Below, piece by piece: positions 8,613 to 19,865 of a stretch of 64,000 bases of DNA. The notes beneath the pieces were generated by a model that saw nothing but the letters and a program-made list of their open reading frames with translations, did no database searches and was not told the origin of the DNA. The DNA comes from Pseudophaeobacter leonis (GTDB lineage Bacteria > Pseudomonadota > Alphaproteobacteria > Rhodobacterales > Rhodobacteraceae): positions 97,335 to 161,334 of the forward strand of contig NZ_MWVJ01000060.1 in the NCBI RefSeq assembly GCF_002087335.1. The letters run 5' to 3'. How positions within the stretch are numbered: position 1 is the stretch's first letter; each line of letters begins with the position of its first letter. The translations under genes were made by a program, and so were the position numbers.

Positions 8613-11600
8613 ATGACCAATTCTCCGCGATTCATTCACCTGCGCACCCATACCGAATACTCGCTGCTGGAAGGTGCCTTGCGCCTGAAAAAGCTGCCGG
8701 ATTTGTGCAAAGCCAACGACATGCCCGCAATTGCGGTCACCGATACCAATGCCATGTTCTCGGCGCTGGAATTCTCGGTGACCCTGTCAAAGGCCGGCAT
8801 TCAGCCGATCCTGGGCTGTCAGGTTGATCTCACCTTTCAGCAGGCAGAACCGGGCGAGCGGCCCAGGCTGCCCGCGCCGGTGGTGTTGCTGGCGCAGTCC
8901 GAGCGCGGCTACGAGCATCTGATGAAGATCTCCTCCTGCCTCTATGTGGACAAGGGGCACCAGCTGCCGCAGGTGACGCTGGACGAGCTGGAGGGGCTGA
9001 ACGAGGGGGTGATCTGCCTCACGGGTGGGCCCGAGGGCCCTGTGGGGCAGCTGCTTCAGCAGGGTCAGCGTCCGGCAGCCGAGGCGCTGTTGCAGCGCCT
9101 CAAGGCGATGTTTCCTGATCGGCTCTATGTCGAGCTGCAGCGCCTTCCCGGCGAGGATGGCCAGCCCGAGGCGGAAAAACTGACAGAGCGTGGCCATGTG
9201 GAGATGGCCTATGCGATGGATCTGCCCTTGGTGGCCACCAATGACGTTTATTTTCCGAAAACCGAGATGTATGAGGCGCATGATGCGCTGATCTGTATCT
9301 CGGAAGGCGCCTATGTCGACCAGTCAGAGCCGCGCCGCCGCCTGACCGCGCAGCATTATTTCAAAAGCCAGCAGGAGATGGTGACGCTCTTTGCGGATCT
9401 GCCAGAGGCCATTGAAAATACAGTCGAAATCGCCAAGCGCTGTGGCTTTATGGCCTATTTGCGTGACCCCATCCTGCCAAAGTTTGCCGATGACGAAGTG
9501 CTTGAACTGCGGCGTCAGGCCAATGAGGGGCTGCAAAATCGTCTGGCGGTCATCCCGCATGCGGTGACGCCCGAAAAATACCAGGAGAGGCTTGATTTTG
9601 AACTCGACATCATCGAGGGCATGGGGTTTCCCGGCTACTTTCTGATCGTTGCCGACTTTATCCACTGGAGCAAGGAAAACGGCATTCCGGTGGGGCCGGG
9701 GCGGGGCTCGGGTGCGGGCTCATTGGTGGCCTATGCGCTGACGGTGACCGATCTGGACCCGCTGCGTTATTCCCTGCTGTTTGAGCGGTTTCTAAACCCG
9801 GAACGGGTGTCGATGCCCGACTTTGATATCGACTTTTGCATGGATCGCCGCGAAGAGGTGATCAAATACGTGCAGCAGAAATATGGTCGCGACAAGGTGG
9901 GCCAGATCATCCCCTTTGGTGCCTTGTTGTCCAAGGCGGCGGTGCGCGACATTGGGCGCGTGTTGCAGATGCCCTATGGTCAGGTTGACCGCCTGTCAAA
10001 GATGATCCCCGTGGAAGGTGTCAAACCCGTCTCGATTGAAAAGGCGCTGGAGGACGAGCCGCGCCTGCGGGAAGAAGCCAAGAACGAGCCGGGTTTGACA
10101 CGCCTTTTGACCTATGGTCAGCAGGTCGAAGGCCTGTTGCGCAATGCCTCGACCCACGCGGCGGGGGTGGTGATTGGCGACCGGCCATTGGATGCGCTGG
10201 TGCCGCTCTATCAGGATCCGCGATCCGATATGCCCGCGACCCAGTTCAACATGAAATGGGTTGAGCAGGCCGGGCTGGTCAAGTTTGACTTTTTGGGTCT
10301 GAAAACCCTTACGGTTATTCAGAACGCGGTGGATCTGATCAAACAGTCCGGGCGCGATCTGCATACTGCCGCCGACGGCACCCAGCTGTATGAGCCACCC
10401 GAAGGCGCTGTGAACGAGATCAACGCCATTCCGCTGGATGACGCGCCGACCTATAAACTCTACTCAGCCGCCAAGACGGTGGCGGTGTTACAGGTGGAAT
10501 CCAGTGGCATGATGGATGCGCTCAAGCGCATGAAGCCGACCTGTATCGAGGACATCGTGGCGCTTGTGGCGCTGTACCGGCCGGGGCCAATGGAGAACAT
10601 CCCGACCTATTGCGAGGTCAAGAATGGCCTGCGAAAAATCGAGTCGGTGCACCCTCTGATCGACCATATTCTGGAAGAGACCCAGGGCATTATCGTCTAT
10701 CAGGAGCAGGTGATGCAAATTGCTCAGGTGATGGCGGGCTACTCGCTTGGCGGCGCTGACCTTTTGCGCCGGGCCATGGGTAAAAAGATCAAAGAGGCGA
10801 TGGATGCCGAGCGGCCCAAGTTTGAAAAAGGGGCCGCCGAAAACGGTGTGCCTGCAAAAAAGGCTTCGGAGGTGTTTGACCTTCTGGAGAAATTCGCCAA
10901 CTACGGCTTTAACAAATCACACGCTGCCGCCTATGCGGGTGGTCTCGTATCAGACAGGCTGGCTGAAAGCGAACCACCCGGTTGAATTCATGGCCGGCGT
11001 GATGAACTGCGATATCCATCTGACGGATAAGCTGGCGACCTATTTTGAAGAGGTCAAAAAGGGGCTGGGGCTGCCCTATGTTCCGCCCTGCGTGAACCGC
11101 TCGGAGGCGACGTTCAACGTGGTCAAAGGAGAGCTGGTCTACGCGCTGGGCGCGCTGAAAAACGTCGGCCTTGACGTGATGCGGCTGGTGGCTGAGGCGC
11201 GGCGCGAGGACGGCCACGAGCGTCCCTTTGCCACCCTGTTCGACTTTGCCCGCCGGGTGAACCTCAAGAAGGTAGGCAAGCGGCCGCTGGAAATGCTGAC
11301 CCGTGCTGGCGCCTTTGATCAGCTGGATCGCAACCGCCGCCGGGTGTTTGACAGCCTTGAAGGGCTGGTGGGCTATTCCGCTGCGATCCATGAACAGAAG
11401 AACTCCAATCAGGTGTCGCTGTTTGGCGAGGCGGGCGATGATCTGCCAGAGCCCCGTCTGGCAGGCACCCCGGACTGGCTGCCCGCAGAGCGCCTCAACG
11501 AAGAGTTCAAAGCGATTGGCTTTTACCTTTCGGGGCATCCGCTGGACGACTATATGCCGGCCTTGAAGCGCAAGGATGTGCTGACCCTGGACGGAGGTCA

Positions 11601-12126
11601 TGGCAAAGGCTGAGCGCGGCACTTTTATGGCCAAATGGCCGGGGTTGTGGCGGGGCGGCAAGAGCGCAAAAACCCCCGTGGCAACCGCTTTGCCTTTGCC
11701 CAGCTGTCTGACACCACCGGTGGCTATGAAGTCACCATTTTTTCGGATGTGCTGGAGAAAAGCCGCGAGTTTCTCGATACCGGCTCAAAGGTTGTAATCA
11801 CCGCCGAGGCAACCATGGAGAGCGACCAGCTGAAACTGCTGATGCGCTCTGCCGGGCCGGCGGATGCGGCCATTGCCGATGCGGGGCGCAGCAGTTTGCG
11901 GATCTATCTGGATGATGTCGCGGCCATCAGCACTGTGGCCACCGTGCTGGAGGATGCCAAATCCGCAGCCCGCAATGCCAGCCCCGGCGCTGTCTACCTC
12001 TATCTGCAGGCGCCCGGCTTGCCCGGAGACGTCGAGATGGATCTGGGCCAGCCCTTTCCGATCAACCCACAGATCAAGGGGGCGATCAAATCGCTGCAAG
12101 GCGTGATGGAGGTGGAGGAAATCTGA
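8613..12126 (+). CDS. dnaE: DNA polymerase III alpha subunit DnaE (three indels)
   Basis: Replicative polymerase catalytic subunit. The N-terminal PHP domain opens FIHLRTHTEYSLLEGALRLK. The polymerase core has GPGRGSGAGSLVAYAL and the catalytic aspartates in PDFDIDFCMDRR (around residues 400-406). Fingers/tau-binding and OB-fold regions follow, giving about 1170 residues, the family size. Three single-base errors interrupt it: an extra G at about 10937-10939 (AYAVVSYQTGWLKANHP becomes out of frame), an extra G at about 11592, and a missing A at about 11636 that restores frame. This gene is normally essential, so these are almost certainly sequence errors. The short final part of the window's gene ends with VMEVEEI. 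Confidence 0.95.
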
Positions 12127-12261
12127 AGCAGGCGGCCTGTTTCAGCCGTGTCTGAGACGGGTTTGTTGCACGCGGAGTATCGTCGCCCAGCATTGCAGCA
12201 TAGGGCGACGACATCGTTTATAGGTGTTTCTGGCCCGGATACTCTGGTGCTCTGCGCCAGG

Positions 12262-12306
12262 TTTCCGCAGTTTAAAGTGCCGCAGTCCAGTTTTCCGCAG
12301 TCTGGG
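12262..12306. repeat. Three 15-base units sharing CCGCAGT
   Basis: CCGCAGT occurs at 12265, 12280 and 12295, exactly 15 bases apart, between the end of dnaE and the stop of the minus-strand deacylase gene. The same gap also holds an inverted repeat CGTCGCCC/GGGCGACG (12181-12188 and 12203-12210) with a 14-base loop. No function can be assigned; neither is followed by a T-tract. Confidence 0.5.
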
Positions 12307-12319
12307 GCGTGCCGGTTTG

Positions 12320-13366
12320 CTAAATGATCTCATCCTCGTCGAACAGCGGCGCCTCTTCCAGCTGGGTCGCAAGATCTCCCACCGCAGCCTCGGCAATATC
12401 CGAGGATTTCACAGCAGCAACGTGGATCAAGGCGTCACCCTCATACACAACGGGCATGACAGCCCGCCCCACAATGATACCGCTGTAGCGGGTCACAACC
12501 TCGACCTCACCGTCGCCAAAGGGATCTGAAATAGCTGCGACAACCTCGTTCTCTTGCACCACATCGCCCTCGGCCTTGAACATGCGGAGCAGGCCACCGG
12601 TGGGAGCGCGCAGCCAGTGGCTGTCTGAACACAGCAGAGATTTCGCCTTTGGTCCGGCGATGCCAGCCAGGGGCAACATACCGGTGCTTTTCAGGACGCG
12701 CAAAATACCGGCAACACCGGCCCGCACCGACATTTCATCAAACCGCATCCCTTCGCCAGCTTCGTACAACAGGACATCGACGCCGATCTTTTTGGCCTCC
12801 TGGCGCAGACTGCCATCGCGCAGCGCGCTGGTCAGAATGACGGGTGCGCCAAACACATGGGCCAAATCCAAAGTGTCGCGATTGTTTGCCGAGACCCGCA
12901 CCTGCGGCAGGTTCATCCGGTTGATTGCAGCAGAGTGCAGATCGATGCCCAAAGAGCAGCGCGCCACAATTTCATTGAGGAAAATATGCGCCAGGCGTGA
13001 GCCGAGCGAGCCATGGGGGGATCCGGGAAAACAGCGGTTCAGGTCGCGGCGGTCTGGCAGATACCGTGAGTGGTTGAGGAACCCAAAGGTGTTGACGATC
13101 GGCACCACAATAAGGGTGCCGCGCAATCGCTTCAGGTTTTTGCTGCGTAAAAGTCGGCGAACCACTTCGACCCCGATGACCTCATCGCCGTGGATGCCTG
13201 CGCTGACAAAAATCGTCGGCCCGTCCTGCCGCCCATGAATGACATGGGCCGACAGGGTAACGGGCGTATGATCCGACAGCGTACTGACGGGAATGTTGAC
13301 GGTCTTCCGGCTGCCTGCGTCGACAGTCTCGCCGGCAAGTTCAAAACCTGGACGCTTCTTTTTCAT
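12320..13366 (-). CDS. Succinylglutamate desuccinylase/aspartoacylase-family zinc deacylase
   Basis: A 348-residue M14-like zinc enzyme of the AstE/AspA superfamily, which removes an acyl group from an amide nitrogen. The zinc ligands are visible in AGIHGDE (His59, Glu62) and IDLHSA (His144). A proline/arginine-rich [11 protein letters not shown] loop resembles the substrate-arginine region of the family. The ATG overlaps the stop of rimK by 4 bases (ATGA), so it is made together with a glutamate ligase. A role in trimming a product of RimK is an inference from this coupling. The true substrate cannot be read from the sequence. Confidence 0.88.
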   Translation of the reverse strand: MKKKRPGFELAGETVDAGSRKTVNIPVSTLSDHTPVTLSAHVIHGRQDGPTIFVSAGIHGDEVIGVEVVRRLLRSKNLKRLRGTLIVVPIVNTFGFLNHSRYLPDRRDLNRCFPGSPHGSLGSRLAHIFLNEIVARCSLGIDLHSAAINRMNLPQVRVSANNRDTLDLAHVFGAPVILTSALRDGSLRQEAKKIGVDVLLYEAGEGMRFDEMSVRAGVAGILRVLKSTGMLPLAGIAGPKAKSLLCSDSHWLRAPTGGLLRMFKAEGDVVQENEVVAAISDPFGDGEVEVVTRYSGIIVGRAVMPVVYEGDALIHVAAVKSSDIAEAAVGDLATQLEEAPLFDEDEII

Positions 13367-14268
13367 CCCTTGCCTTTGGTCTTGGTTGCGTTGGGTTTGG
13401 CGTTTTTGGCAATGTAGTCGATGACCTTGCCCGCGATATCGAGACCGGTGGCCTTTTCGACGCCCTCAAGGCCCGGCGAGGAGTTCACCTCCATCACCAC
13501 AGGACCATGATTGGCCCGCAGCATGTCTACGCCACAGACGTTCAGCCCCATAGATTTTGCCGCCCTGACGGCTGTTGAGCGCTCTTCTGGTGACAGTTTG
13601 ATCAACTCGGCTGAGCCACCACGGTGCAGGTTCGATCTGAAGTCACCTTCCGCCCCGGTGCGCTTCATCGAGGCCACGACCTTGCCGCCAACCACAATGG
13701 CACGAATGTCGGTGCCGCCTGCCTCTTTGATGAACTCCTGCAGCAGGATATTGACGCCTGCGCCGCGAAAGGCCTCAACCACAGATTTGGCCGAACGCTT
13801 GGTGTCGGCAAGAACAACCCCGATGCCCTGTGTGCCTTCCAGCAGCTTGATCACCACCGGTGCGCCACCGGCAAGCTCAAGCACTTCTTCGGTCTGTTTG
13901 GGGTCATGGGCAAATGTGGTCACCGGCAGGCCAATACCGTCGCGCGCCAACAGCTGCATCGAGCGCAGTTTATCGCGTGAGCGGCCAATCGCGACGCTTT
14001 CATTCAGAGGGTAGACACCCTGCATCTCAAACTGACGCAATACAGCCATGCCATAGAAGGTCACCGAGGCGCCAATACGCGGAATAACCGCATCATATCC
14101 AACAAGTTTTTCGCCATTGTAGTACACTTCCGGACGCCGCGACGCGATGTTCATATAGCAGCGCAGCGTGTCGATGATATCCAGCTCATGCCCACGCTCT
14201 TCGGCTGCAGCCTTGAGACGTTTGTGGGTATAAAGCTCTGCATTGCGGGCCAGCATTGCGATTTTCAT
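13363..14268 (-). CDS. rimK: RimK-type ATP-grasp ligase (S6 glutamate ligase family)
   Basis: A 301-residue ATP-grasp enzyme; E. coli RimK adds glutamates to the C-terminus of ribosomal protein S6. The start [18 protein letters not shown], the segment [11 protein letters not shown], the ATP-grasp lysine region [16 protein letters not shown], and the metal-binding end [19 protein letters not shown] all fit RimK closely. It sits in the middle of a three-gene minus-strand operon, overlapping the RimB-like gene upstream (ATGA) and the deacylase gene downstream (ATGA). Target protein in this organism is not shown by the sequence. Confidence 0.93.
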   Translation of the reverse strand: MKIAMLARNAELYTHKRLKAAAEERGHELDIIDTLRCYMNIASRRPEVYYNGEKLVGYDAVIPRIGASVTFYGMAVLRQFEMQGVYPLNESVAIGRSRDKLRSMQLLARDGIGLPVTTFAHDPKQTEEVLELAGGAPVVIKLLEGTQGIGVVLADTKRSAKSVVEAFRGAGVNILLQEFIKEAGGTDIRAIVVGGKVVASMKRTGAEGDFRSNLHRGGSAELIKLSPEERSTAVRAAKSMGLNVCGVDMLRANHGPVVMEVNSSPGLEGVEKATGLDIAGKVIDYIAKNAKPNATKTKGKG

Positions 14269-14741
14269 GGCTTTGGTCCTTTGAGGTTAAATTCGTCACT
14301 GACGAGATATGATTTACCTGGGTGAACAGCGATGTTGCGGCCCCGCAATGCGCGGCGCCCCAATATGAGCGGGAAACGCATAGACCCACGGTCGGTGAGG
14401 GAAATATCTATGTTCCATTTGCGTTTTGCCAGCACCATCGGTGTCCGGATCACAATCCTTGTTTCTGGTTTGCCGCTGGTATTGGTGATGTCGCGTTTTG
14501 TGAAAACGGGAAATTCACAAGTTCTGGCTGGCGTGCCTGGGATTTCAGGGCGGAGAAACCGCACCCATTTTACGCTTCCCTTGTAGAAGGTCTCAATGTC
14601 ATCCGCATGCAGCGCCGTGGTCTTCGCTCCGGTGTCTACTTTTACGGCAAAGTTCAAAAGACCCAGGTCGGGCAGGCTGATATGCTCATGCCAGCCGATC
14701 ACGGTGAGCCGCTGCTTAGGATCGGTTGAATGGTGTTCCAT
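14265..14741 (-). CDS. RimB-like ATP-dependent zinc protease (retropepsin-like)
   Basis: About 158 residues of the family once called 'ATP-dependent zinc protease', which has a retropepsin-like fold. The catalytic-type motif is [13 protein letters not shown] near residue 40, and the family end [22 protein letters not shown] (quoted in part) is present. In pseudomonads a protein of this family, RimB, is encoded with rimK and helps control S6 modification. Here it overlaps rimK directly, which supports the same role. I prefer the ATG at 14741; a TTG two codons earlier is possible, and no strong ribosome-binding site separates them. Confidence 0.85.
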   Translation of the reverse strand: MEHHSTDPKQRLTVIGWHEHISLPDLGLLNFAVKVDTGAKTTALHADDIETFYKGSVKWVRFLRPEIPGTPARTCEFPVFTKRDITNTSGKPETRIVIRTPMVLAKRKWNIDISLTDRGSMRFPLILGRRALRGRNIAVHPGKSYLVSDEFNLKGPKP

Positions 14742-14820
14742 CGCCAAAGCTTTCGTGGACGGGCTATACTGTTGTATATTGGGGCGTTTCCTAAACAGAT
14801 ACTAGCGCAACCAAGCACGC

Positions 14821-14838
14821 GCCTCTCTTTTGAGAGGC
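14821..14838. other. Perfect stem-loop between slyX and the rimB-like gene
   Basis: GCCTCTC-TTTT-GAGAGGC forms a 7-pair stem with a T4 loop in the 277-base gap between slyX and the minus-strand rimB-like gene. There is no following T-tract in either direction, so it is not a standard intrinsic terminator. It lies about 80 bases upstream of the rimB-like start. Nothing else convincing was seen in this gap; the glycine-rich plus-strand frame over 14900-15000 has no coding character. Confidence 0.45.
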
Positions 14839-15018
14839 ATCAGCAGAATCTTGCCGCAACACGGGGTGTTAGCTGCAGCGTCTACAGCGCCACGCCCCGG
14901 AAACCTCACAGGCGGCCTGCAAGGCGGGCCTTACTTGGGGGGCTATACTGGGGGCCATACTGGCTGGGAATGGCAAGGCGGGGGGCAGTTGTGGCAACTC
15001 GCCCCCACCCCTGAAAAG

Positions 15019-15217
15019 TCAATAATGTGGCGGGGGCTCGTCCCCCAAAGACATGCGCGCCGCCGCCGGCCTGTTCGCGCCCGGCTTCACGTTCCATCAG
15101 CATCCGCACCCGCGTGCTGAGACGGGAAATTTCGTCCTGTTGACCGGCAACGACGTCGCTCAACTCTTCGACTGTGCGGGTAAGATGGGCAATTTGTTCT
15201 TCCAAAGCTTGCATCAT
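15019..15217 (-). CDS. slyX: SlyX family protein (one frameshift near the C-terminus)
   Basis: Short coiled-coil protein of unknown function, about 65 residues. The start MMQALEEQIAHLTRTVEELS leads into the heptad pattern VVAGQQDEISRLSTRVRMLM. The expected C-terminus FGDEPPPHY-stop is present if one G is removed from the run of five at 15042-15046 (plus-strand C run); as written, the frame runs on into nonsense. An AAGGAG site precedes two adjacent ATGs at 15217 and 15214, and the second has the better spacing. The indel is most likely a homopolymer error. Confidence 0.82.
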
Positions 15218-15338
15218 GTTCTCCTTGGCTGCGCCACGTGATGCCACGTCATAGGGGGCTTGCGCTTGCCGGTCTATGGGCAACAGGCGCAGGATGGTAT
15301 GCGGGTGCAAAGATTGCGCCGCTATGAGGAGAGCGACG

Positions 15339-16166
15339 ATGCGGCAGACCGAGACTTCACACCCGTTGGTGAGCGTCAGCCATGCGCAGGGGGTCACCAC
15401 CATTACGATCTGCCGACCAGAGCTGCGCAACGCGGTGGATCCGGCAACAGCGCGGGCGCTCTATGCCGCCTTTATCGCGTTTGAGGCCAACCCGGAGGCG
15501 CAGGTAGCTGTGCTCACCGGCGCGGGCGGCTATTTCTGTGCAGGGTTTGATCTGAAATCCGCCGGGGCTGGCGGCTCGGATGACTGGCTTGCCAGTCTGG
15601 ACATTCCCGAGGGCTGGCGAGATCCGATGCACGACCCCCGTCCCGGTCCCATGGGGCCGACGCGGTTGATGCTGTCGAAACCGGTGATCGCCGCGATTGA
15701 GGGCCCAGTGGTGGCCGGCGGCATGGAGCTTGCCGCCTGGTGTGACATGCGGGTGATGGCCGAGGGAGCGGTCGCCGGGGTCTTTTGTCGCCGCTGGGGG
15801 GTGCCTTTGATTGATGGTGGCACGGTGCGTTTGCCACAAATTTTGGGCCAGAGCCGCGCCAATGATCTGATCCTGACGGGTCGCCCGCTTGAGGCCGCCG
15901 AGGCCTATCAGTGTGGTTTTGCCAATCGGCTCTGTGCACAGGGCCGTGCAGTGTCTGTGGCGCAAGAGCTGGCACTGGATCTGACCCGCTATCCGCAGGC
16001 TTGCATGCGGGCGGATCATTTGTCCGCGCGACAAGACCCTGCTGTTTTGGCGGCCGCCCTGCGCCGGGAATGGCGCTCGGCCTCGGCCTTTCTGGCAGAG
16101 GGACGCGCCGGGGCGCAGCGCTTTGCCTCGGGGCTGGGCCGCTCGGGCGATTTCTCAAAGATCTGA
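15339..16166 (+). CDS. Enoyl-CoA hydratase/isomerase (crotonase) family protein
   Basis: A 275-residue crotonase-fold enzyme acting on acyl-CoA thioesters; the exact reaction is not clear. The CoA/oxyanion-hole motifs GAGGYFCAGFDLKS (around residue 60) and PVIAAIEGPVVAGGMELA (around 110-125) are clear, as is the downstream RRWGVPLIDGGTVRLP segment. The start at 15339 is chosen for the GAGGAGAG site 6 bases upstream; in-frame codons before it lack one and would reach into the slyX promoter region. It is a single gene, divergent from slyX. Confidence 0.87.
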   Translation: MRQTETSHPLVSVSHAQGVTTITICRPELRNAVDPATARALYAAFIAFEANPEAQVAVLTGAGGYFCAGFDLKSAGAGGSDDWLASLDIPEGWRDPMHDPRPGPMGPTRLMLSKPVIAAIEGPVVAGGMELAAWCDMRVMAEGAVAGVFCRRWGVPLIDGGTVRLPQILGQSRANDLILTGRPLEAAEAYQCGFANRLCAQGRAVSVAQELALDLTRYPQACMRADHLSARQDPAVLAAALRREWRSASAFLAEGRAGAQRFASGLGRSGDFSKI

Positions 16167-16412
16167 GCGCGGAGTCTGCGGTATGCGCAAAGGCACAGAC
16201 CCCAGCAAGATAGAGGCCCAAAGATACAGGCCAAAGGATTTGTCACATCGTCCAGTTGTCGTGGCAGTGTTACCGACAAAAGCTAGGCAAGCCTGGGACC
16301 GAGGCCGCAGTGCCCAGAGGCCGCCGCTTGTGCAACCTTGCTCACAGGGGCGGCTTGGGCTAGACCGCGCGGCGAGTAAATGAGCAAAACCCACCCGTGA
16401 GGAGGCCTTTTC

Positions 16413-17916
16413 ATGGCCAAGATCAAGAAACAGCCCCGTCCCAAAGCCGCAACGCCCAAGGGATTTCGTGACTATTTCGGCGAAGAGGTGACACAGCGTT
16501 CTGAAATGCTGCGCACCATCGCGGCTGTCTACCATCATTACGGGTTTGAGGCGCTGGAGAGTGCTGCGGTGGAAACCGTCGAGGCGCTGGGCAAGTTTCT
16601 GCCCGATGTCGAACGCCCCAATGCCGGTGTCTTTGCCTGGCAGGAGGTTGATGAGAACGACCCCGCCAGCACCAAGGGCGACTGGATGGCGCTGCGCTAT
16701 GACCTGACAGCGCCGCTGGCGCGGGTTTATGCCCAGCACCGCAACGATTTGCCGGCGCCTTATCGCCGTTATGCGATGGGGCCGGTCTGGCGCAATGAAA
16801 AGCCGGGCCCCGGCCGCTATCGCCAGTTTTATCAATGCGATGCTGACACTGTTGGTACGGCCTCAATGGCGGCTGACGCCGAGATCTGCGCCATGCTGTC
16901 GGACACGCTGGAAACCGTTGGCATTCCGCGCGGCGACTATCTGGTGCGGGTGAATAACCGCAAAGTTCTCAATTGGTGTGCTCGAGGCCATGGGCCTTGG
17001 TGAAGATGCCGTGGCGATCAAAGATAACGTGCTGCGCACCATCGACAAGTTCGACAAAATTGGCGAGGCCGGCGTGCGTGAGCTGCTGACCAAAGGGCGG
17101 CTTGACGCCACGGGCGCCTATATCGATGGGGTTGGTCTCAGCGAGGATCAGGCCGCACCGGTTCTGGCCTTCCTGACCTCGAAGGCTGCGGATGTTACGG
17201 GCACGCTGGCAAATCTGCGCGCCGCTATTGGCGACAGCAAGATCGGTGCCGATGGCATTGCCGAGCTGGAACAGATCGGTGAGCTGCTGGCCGCGGGCGG
17301 ATATGGCGCTGATCGCATCGATATCGACCCGTCGGTGGTACGCGGCCTTGGCTATTATACCGGTCCGGTCTACGAGGCCGAGCTGACCTTTGAGATCCTG
17401 GACGAGAAGGGCCGCAAGCGGCAGGTCGGCTCTGTTGCGGGCGGTGGACGCTATGATGATCTGGTCAAGCGCTTTACCGGCCAGGAAGTTCCGGCCACGG
17501 GTGTCTCTATCGGGGTTGACCGTTTGCTGGCGGCCCTGCGCGAAAAGGGTCGTCTGACCACCACGCCAACAGGCCCGGTTGTGGTTACGGTGATGGACCG
17601 CGACCGTATGGCCGACTATCAGGCCATGGTGACAGAGCTGCGTAACGCAGGCCTGCGCGCCGAGGTCTATCTGGGCAATCCCAAGAACTTTGGCAACCAG
17701 CTGAAATACGCGGACAAACGCAACTCCCCGGTTGCCGTGATCGAGGGCGGAGATGAAAAAGACCGGGGCGTCATCCAGATCAAAGATCTGATCCTGGGGG
17801 CAAGGATTGCCGAAAGCGCCACTCTGGAAGAGTGGAAAGAGCGCCCCAGCCAGTTTGAAGTGCCGCGCGGCGATCTGGTCGCCAAGGTGCGCGAAATCAT
17901 AGAGAGTCAGGGCTAG
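16413..17916 (+). CDS. hisS: Histidyl-tRNA synthetase (one frameshift)
   Basis: Class II synthetase that charges tRNA-His. Motif 1 region [19 protein letters not shown], the histidine-binding Y-D-L-T-A-P-L-A-R segment, and motif 2 ([23 protein letters not shown], quoted in part) are clear. The C-terminal part has [21 protein letters not shown] and an anticodon-binding domain. One extra T at about 16973 breaks the frame (expected [13 protein letters not shown]). About 500 residues when repaired. A GAGGAGG site precedes the ATG. hisZ follows after 3 bases. This gene is normally essential, so the break is read as a sequencing error. Confidence 0.94.
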
Positions 17917-17919
17917 ATC

Positions 17920-19007
17920 ATGCAGGATCGCTCCAAAACACTGGCGCTGGCTGCAAAGCTGCGCATGACCTTTGAGGCCGCAGGCGGGCAGGTGGTGGAT
18001 CCGCCTCTGCTGCAGCCGGCGGGCACTTTGCTGGATCTCTACGGCGAGGATATTCGCGCCCGCGCCTATGTCACCTCGGATGCGGTGCCGGCGAGCAGAT
18101 GCTGCGCCCGGATTTCACCGTGCCGGTGGTGCAGATGCACATGCGGGAGGGCGCTGAGCCCGCGCGCTACACCTACGCCGGTGAGGTGTTTCGCCGTCAG
18201 GAACAGGATCCGGACCGCTCCAGCGAATATCTGCAGGTGGGCTATGAGGTCTTTGACCGGACGGATCCCGCGGGCGCCGATGCCGAGGTTTTTGCTTTGA
18301 TTGCGTTGCAGTTGCGCGGCTTGCCGCTGCGGGCCGCGACGGGCGATATCGGTATCCTGATGGCCGCCGTCGAGGGGCTGAATACCACGACAAAGCGCAA
18401 GTCGGCCCTGATGCGTCACATCTGGCGGCCACGGCGGTTTCGCTCCTTGCTGGATCGCTATGCCGGTCGCAGCACTATTCCCGAGAGCCGTCTGAAACTG
18501 CTCTCTTCCGAGGGGGTGCTCACGGGCTCTGCCACGGTGCTGGGGAAACGCAGTGAGGCGGAGATCAACGCCCGGGTGGATCTTTTGCGCGCCGACGCGG
18601 CGGCGCCGCCAATTGCCGAGAACGAGATCTTGGCCTTGGAGGCCCTGATGGCGGTGCGGGAGACCGTGCCCTTTGCCCTGGAACAGATGCGCGATATCGC
18701 GGTGGACCTTCCGGCGATCACCCCGGCGCTTGACCGGCTTGACGCCCGGGTGGCGGCTTTGAAATCACGCGGTGTCGACATTGATACCCTTGATTTTGAG
18801 GCCTCTTACGGCCGCACGTCGATGGAGTACTATGACGGGTTTGTTTTTGGCTTTTACGCCGAAGCCCGCCCGGACCTGCCGCCCATCGCCAGCGGTGGCC
18901 GCTATGATGCGCTGACCCGGCAGCTGGGGCAGGGGGCGGAAATTCCCGCCGTGGGCGGCGTGCTGCGTCCCGATCTGATGCTGATGCTCGAGGAGGGTCA
19001 GTCATGA
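17920..19007 (+). CDS. hisZ: ATP phosphoribosyltransferase regulatory subunit HisZ (one frameshift)
   Basis: A catalytically dead paralogue of histidyl-tRNA synthetase that assembles with short-form HisG and is needed for the first step of histidine synthesis. The synthetase-like motifs LRPDFTVPVVQMHM, YTYAGEVFRRQEQDPDRSSE and ASGGRYDALTRQLG are visible. One base is missing at about 18087 (expected TSDAVPGEQMLRPDF), probably a lost C in a C run. About 362 residues when repaired. The stop overlaps the hisG start as ATGA. The hisS-hisZ-hisG order is characteristic of Rhodobacteraceae. Confidence 0.92.
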
Positions 19008-19696
19008 GCCTGAAACTGGGAGTGCCGTCCAAGGGGCGGCTGATGGAAAAAACCTTTGACTGGTTTGCCAGGCGCGGCGTGACACTGGCCCGTACCGGCT
19101 CTGAGCGCGAATATGCCGGTGCGATTGAGGGCGTCGAGGGCATGGAGCTGGTTTTGCTCTCTGCTGGTGAAATCCCGCGTGAGCTGGCAGCCGGACGTAT
19201 CCACCTTGGCGTCACCGGCACCGATCTGGTGCAGGAAAAGCTGCCGCTCTGGGAGCAGCAGTTGCAGGAGCTTGAGCCTCTGGGCTTTGGGCATGCGGAT
19301 CTGATTTTGGCGGTGCCGCAGTGCTGGATTGATGTGGACACGCTGGATGATCTCGACGCGGTTGCCGCCTCGTTCCGGCTGCAACACGGACACCGTTTGC
19401 GGATTGCCACCAAATACCACCGGCTGGTGCGCGAGTTTTTGACCGAGGCGGGCGTGGCCGACTATCAGCTGGTCGACAGTCAGGGCGCCACCGAGGGCAC
19501 GGTAAAGAATGAAACCGCTGAAATGGTGGCGGATATTACCTCAACCGGCGAAACCCTGCGGGCCAATCACCTCAAATTGCTGTCGGACGGTCTGGTGTTG
19601 CAGAGTCAGGCGACGCTTTGGCGCAGCCGCACGGCGCAGTACTCTTCTGAAGAACGTGCCGCCCTGAAGGCGTTGACTGGCCTGATCGACGGCTAG
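19004..19696 (+). CDS. hisG: ATP phosphoribosyltransferase, short form HisG
   Basis: First enzyme of histidine biosynthesis, joining ATP and PRPP. The 230-residue protein begins MSLKLGVPSKGRLMEKTFDW and has the family motifs LAAGRIHLGVTGTDLV, RIATKYHRLVREFL and the PRPP-binding region SQGATEGTVKNETAEMVADI. It lacks the C-terminal regulatory domain of long HisG, so it depends on HisZ, encoded just upstream. A strong intrinsic terminator follows 40 bases after the stop. Confidence 0.95.
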   Translation: MSLKLGVPSKGRLMEKTFDWFARRGVTLARTGSEREYAGAIEGVEGMELVLLSAGEIPRELAAGRIHLGVTGTDLVQEKLPLWEQQLQELEPLGFGHADLILAVPQCWIDVDTLDDLDAVAASFRLQHGHRLRIATKYHRLVREFLTEAGVADYQLVDSQGATEGTVKNETAEMVADITSTGETLRANHLKLLSDGLVLQSQATLWRSRTAQYSSEERAALKALTGLIDG

Positions 19697-19737
19697 CTCC
19701 CGCTCTGTGTGCGATGACGCATCAGAGACGTGTTGCG

Positions 19738-19774
19738 AAAGAGGCGCGGCTGCCAGCCTGCGCCTCTTTTTTCT
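19738..19774 (+). terminator. Intrinsic terminator of the hisS-hisZ-hisG operon
   Basis: A perfect 10-pair stem AAAGAGGCGC/GCGCCTCTTT with a 12-base loop, ending in a run of T residues (TTTTTT at about 19767-19772). Position and strand fit termination of hisG transcription. Confidence 0.85.
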
Positions 19775-19865
19775 TGCAGGGAGGGATGATCTGCAAAGGG
19801 AGGTGGCGGGCAACAATGCGCCACGAGACCACTGCAAGACCACTGCGCTGCGAGGGCGCGCAACC

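Noticed and set aside
10930..11640. Programmed frameshifting or gene splitting in dnaE
   Set aside because: Three separate indels, one of them compensating another, and no conserved slippery site or stimulatory structure; simple sequence error explains them.
14830..15120. A plus-strand glycine-rich small protein
   Set aside because: It lies over the end of slyX and a hairpin-rich gap, has no ribosome-binding site, and its glycine content comes from G-runs.
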